Source of the DNA: JAVBLG01 sp031553655
GTDB taxonomy: Bacteria > Desulfobacterota > Desulfovibrionia > Desulfovibrionales > Desulfovibrionaceae
Assembly: GCA_031553655.1 (NCBI GenBank)
Contig: JAVBLG010000081.1
Coordinates: 1-25,097, forward strand
Direction of reading: 5' to 3'
DNA: 25,097 nt
Position numbers and translations under genes: made by a program. The notes beneath the pieces are model-generated. The model was not told the DNA's origin. It saw only the letters and a program-made list of their open reading frames with translations, and made no database searches. This document shows, piece after piece, positions 23,938 through 25,097 of this stretch (the stretch's first letter is position 1; each line of letters opens with the position of its first letter).

Positions 23938-24834
23938 ATGAAAGTAATCAGCCAAACGAACATAGATGCCTTTCCCCTGCTGTCGCGGGGCAAGGTGCGC
24001 GATATTTACGGTGTGGACGAAAGCACTCTTCTTATCGTTACCACCGACCGTATGTCGGCTTTTGACGTGATTATGGGCGAACCCATACCTTACAAGGGGG
24101 TTATTCTCAACCTGATTACCCTGTTCTGGATGGATAAATTCGCCAATCTCGTGCCCAATCATATTATTGAACGCGACATCAACCGTTTTCCGGCCAAGCT
24201 CGATCCTTGGAAAGATGAATTGGAAGGCCGTGCCGTGCTGGTGAAAAAAGCTGCTCCTTTGCCTCTGGAATGCATTGTGCGCGGGCACATAAGCGGTTCA
24301 GGCTGGAAAGATTATCAGGACACGGGCATGATCTGCGGCTGCAAGCTGCCCTCGGGCCTCAAAGAATCGGACAAGCTGGAACCGGCCATTTTTACGCCCT
24401 CCACCAAGGCCGAGTATGGCGAGCATGATGAAAACATCAATTTTGAGCGCGCCGGGCAATTACTGGGTGTGGAGCTTGCCGAAAAGGTGCGCCGCATTTC
24501 GCTTCAAATTTTTGAGTCGGGGCGCGCCCATGCCGCCGGAAAGGGCATAATCATGGCCGACACCAAGTTTGAATTCGGGATGATCGGCAACGAGCTTACG
24601 CTTATTGACGAAGTGATGACCCCGGATTCCTCGCGTTTTTGGCCCATGGACAAATATGCCCCGGGTTGCTCGCAGCCCAGCTTTGACAAGCAATACCTGC
24701 GCGATTGGCTTTCGGCTCAGCCCTGGAACAAAAAAACCCCGGCCCCGGCCCTGCCCGCTGAAGTGGTGGAAATGACCAGCCGAAAATACCGCGAAGCATT
24801 TGAAATTATTACCGGGCAAAAGTTACCGATATAG
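23938..24834 (+). CDS. purC: SAICAR synthetase
   Basis: PurC joins aspartate to CAIR using ATP, making SAICAR in purine synthesis, in the cytoplasm. This 298-residue protein has the family's blocks in order: LSRGKVRDIYGV, TDRMSAFDV, VPNHIIERD, ECIVRGHISGSGWKDYQ, FTPSTKAEYGEHDENI, GIIMADTKFEFG, IDEVMTPDSSRFWP and SFDKQYLRDWL. It is the longer form of the enzyme (~300 residues). The ATG at 23938 is preferred over the TTG one codon before, with AAGGA 7 bases upstream. A ~140-base structured gap separates it from the previous gene, so it may have its own promoter. The 63-bp repeat with hairpins follows 38 bases after its stop and may end the transcript. Confidence 0.95.
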   Translation: MKVISQTNIDAFPLLSRGKVRDIYGVDESTLLIVTTDRMSAFDVIMGEPIPYKGVILNLITLFWMDKFANLVPNHIIERDINRFPAKLDPWKDELEGRAVLVKKAAPLPLECIVRGHISGSGWKDYQDTGMICGCKLPSGLKESDKLEPAIFTPSTKAEYGEHDENINFERAGQLLGVELAEKVRRISLQIFESGRAHAAGKGIIMADTKFEFGMIGNELTLIDEVMTPDSSRFWPMDKYAPGCSQPSFDKQYLRDWLSAQPWNKKTPAPALPAEVVEMTSRKYREAFEIITGQKLPI

Positions 24835-24872
24835 GGCCTGTTTCCAACTAAGTTACGCACACTTCGTGTTCG

Positions 24873-24935
24873 GACGGCCCTACCAACGCACGGGCCGTCA
24901 GAGCATTTCGCTCATTTCATTCGCAAAACGCTCTA
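24873..24935. repeat. 63-bp intergenic repeat, copy 2, possible terminator
   Basis: This matches 4065-4127 at 61 of 63 positions. The first hairpin is perfect here: GACGGCCC (24873-24880) with GGGCCGTC (24892-24899). The second is bounded by AGAGC (24900-24904) and GCTCT (24930-24934), and is followed by AAAAGTTTTT. It lies just downstream of purC and may terminate it, although orientation relative to the gene is opposite to copy 1. Confidence 0.8.
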
Positions 24936-24939
24936 AAAG

Positions 24940-25097
24940 TTTTTGAAAAAGAGGATGGGGGTGTGGGGGGGGGAGACAAAAAAAATTTTAAAAAAAATTT
25001 TTTTAAAAACCCCCCAAAAGAACAAAAAAAAAAGGAGACAAAGACAAGGGGGTGTGGGGGAGAAACAGCCGGCCGAGTGGGGGGGGGCGCAAAAAAA
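24940..25097. other. Low-complexity contig edge, no gene
   Basis: This stretch is composed of runs of A, T and G with almost no normal sequence complexity, including AAAAAAAATTTTAAAA and runs of 8-9 G. No coding potential is seen. Together with the C-rich start of the window it suggests that the assembly ended in a G/T-rich dispersed repeat with poor base accuracy. Confidence 0.6.

Overview
The window looks like a complete contig from a Desulfovibrio-like bacterium (Desulfovibrionaceae). This rests on the mix of protein families and moderately GC-rich codon use, with no 16S or other marker to confirm it. About 20 protein genes are visible, packed tightly. No rRNA, tRNA, CRISPR array or transposase gene was seen. 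The outer ~140 bases at each end are homopolymer-rich and look like a broken repeat or low-quality assembly edge.

Left part, minus strand: a TetR regulator (3364-3945), then purN (purine synthesis) followed with 1-9 base spacers by a GT32-type glycosyltransferase and two tandem GT92/GT2-type glycosyltransferase paralogues. Next come an NCS2 nucleobase permease (4125-5489) and a two-component pair clearly resembling CreB/CreC (5699-7818).

Middle, minus strand, read from 13821 downward: an exosortase fused to an EpsI-like domain, a 901-residue multi-spanning VIT/vWA protein ending in a textbook PEP-CTERM sorting signal, a small membrane gene that looks frameshifted, and a secreted protein built from two copies of an unrecognised domain; creB/creC follow. 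Upstream of the exosortase are three TTCA(T/C) repeats at exact 11-base period, resembling the cre tag/pho box read by CreB/PhoB-type regulators. This suggests the CreBC pair controls the exosortase locus. The 372-base divergent region also holds a perfect 26-bp inverted repeat, a consensus extended -10 and a small two-helix membrane protein gene. Cytosine deaminase (codA) follows on the minus strand.

Right part, plus strand: the most unusual module. Two large paralogues of PEP-synthase/PPDK architecture (864 and 902 aa) flank a Cache-type sensor histidine kinase and a receiver-only response regulator. The downstream paralogue keeps the ATP-grasp motifs and the swivelling-domain catalytic histidine. 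The upstream one has lost the nucleotide-binding motifs and has Arg in place of the histidine, so it looks like a pseudoenzyme. Both replace the usual C-terminal PEP/pyruvate barrel with a shared domain of ~270 residues that I do not recognise. A shikimate-kinase-fold protein lacking key substrate residues, and purC, follow.

The strongest candidate for an undescribed system is the enzyme/pseudoenzyme plus HK/RR operon at 15778-23180. The second is the exosortase with its single integral-membrane substrate under possible CreBC control.
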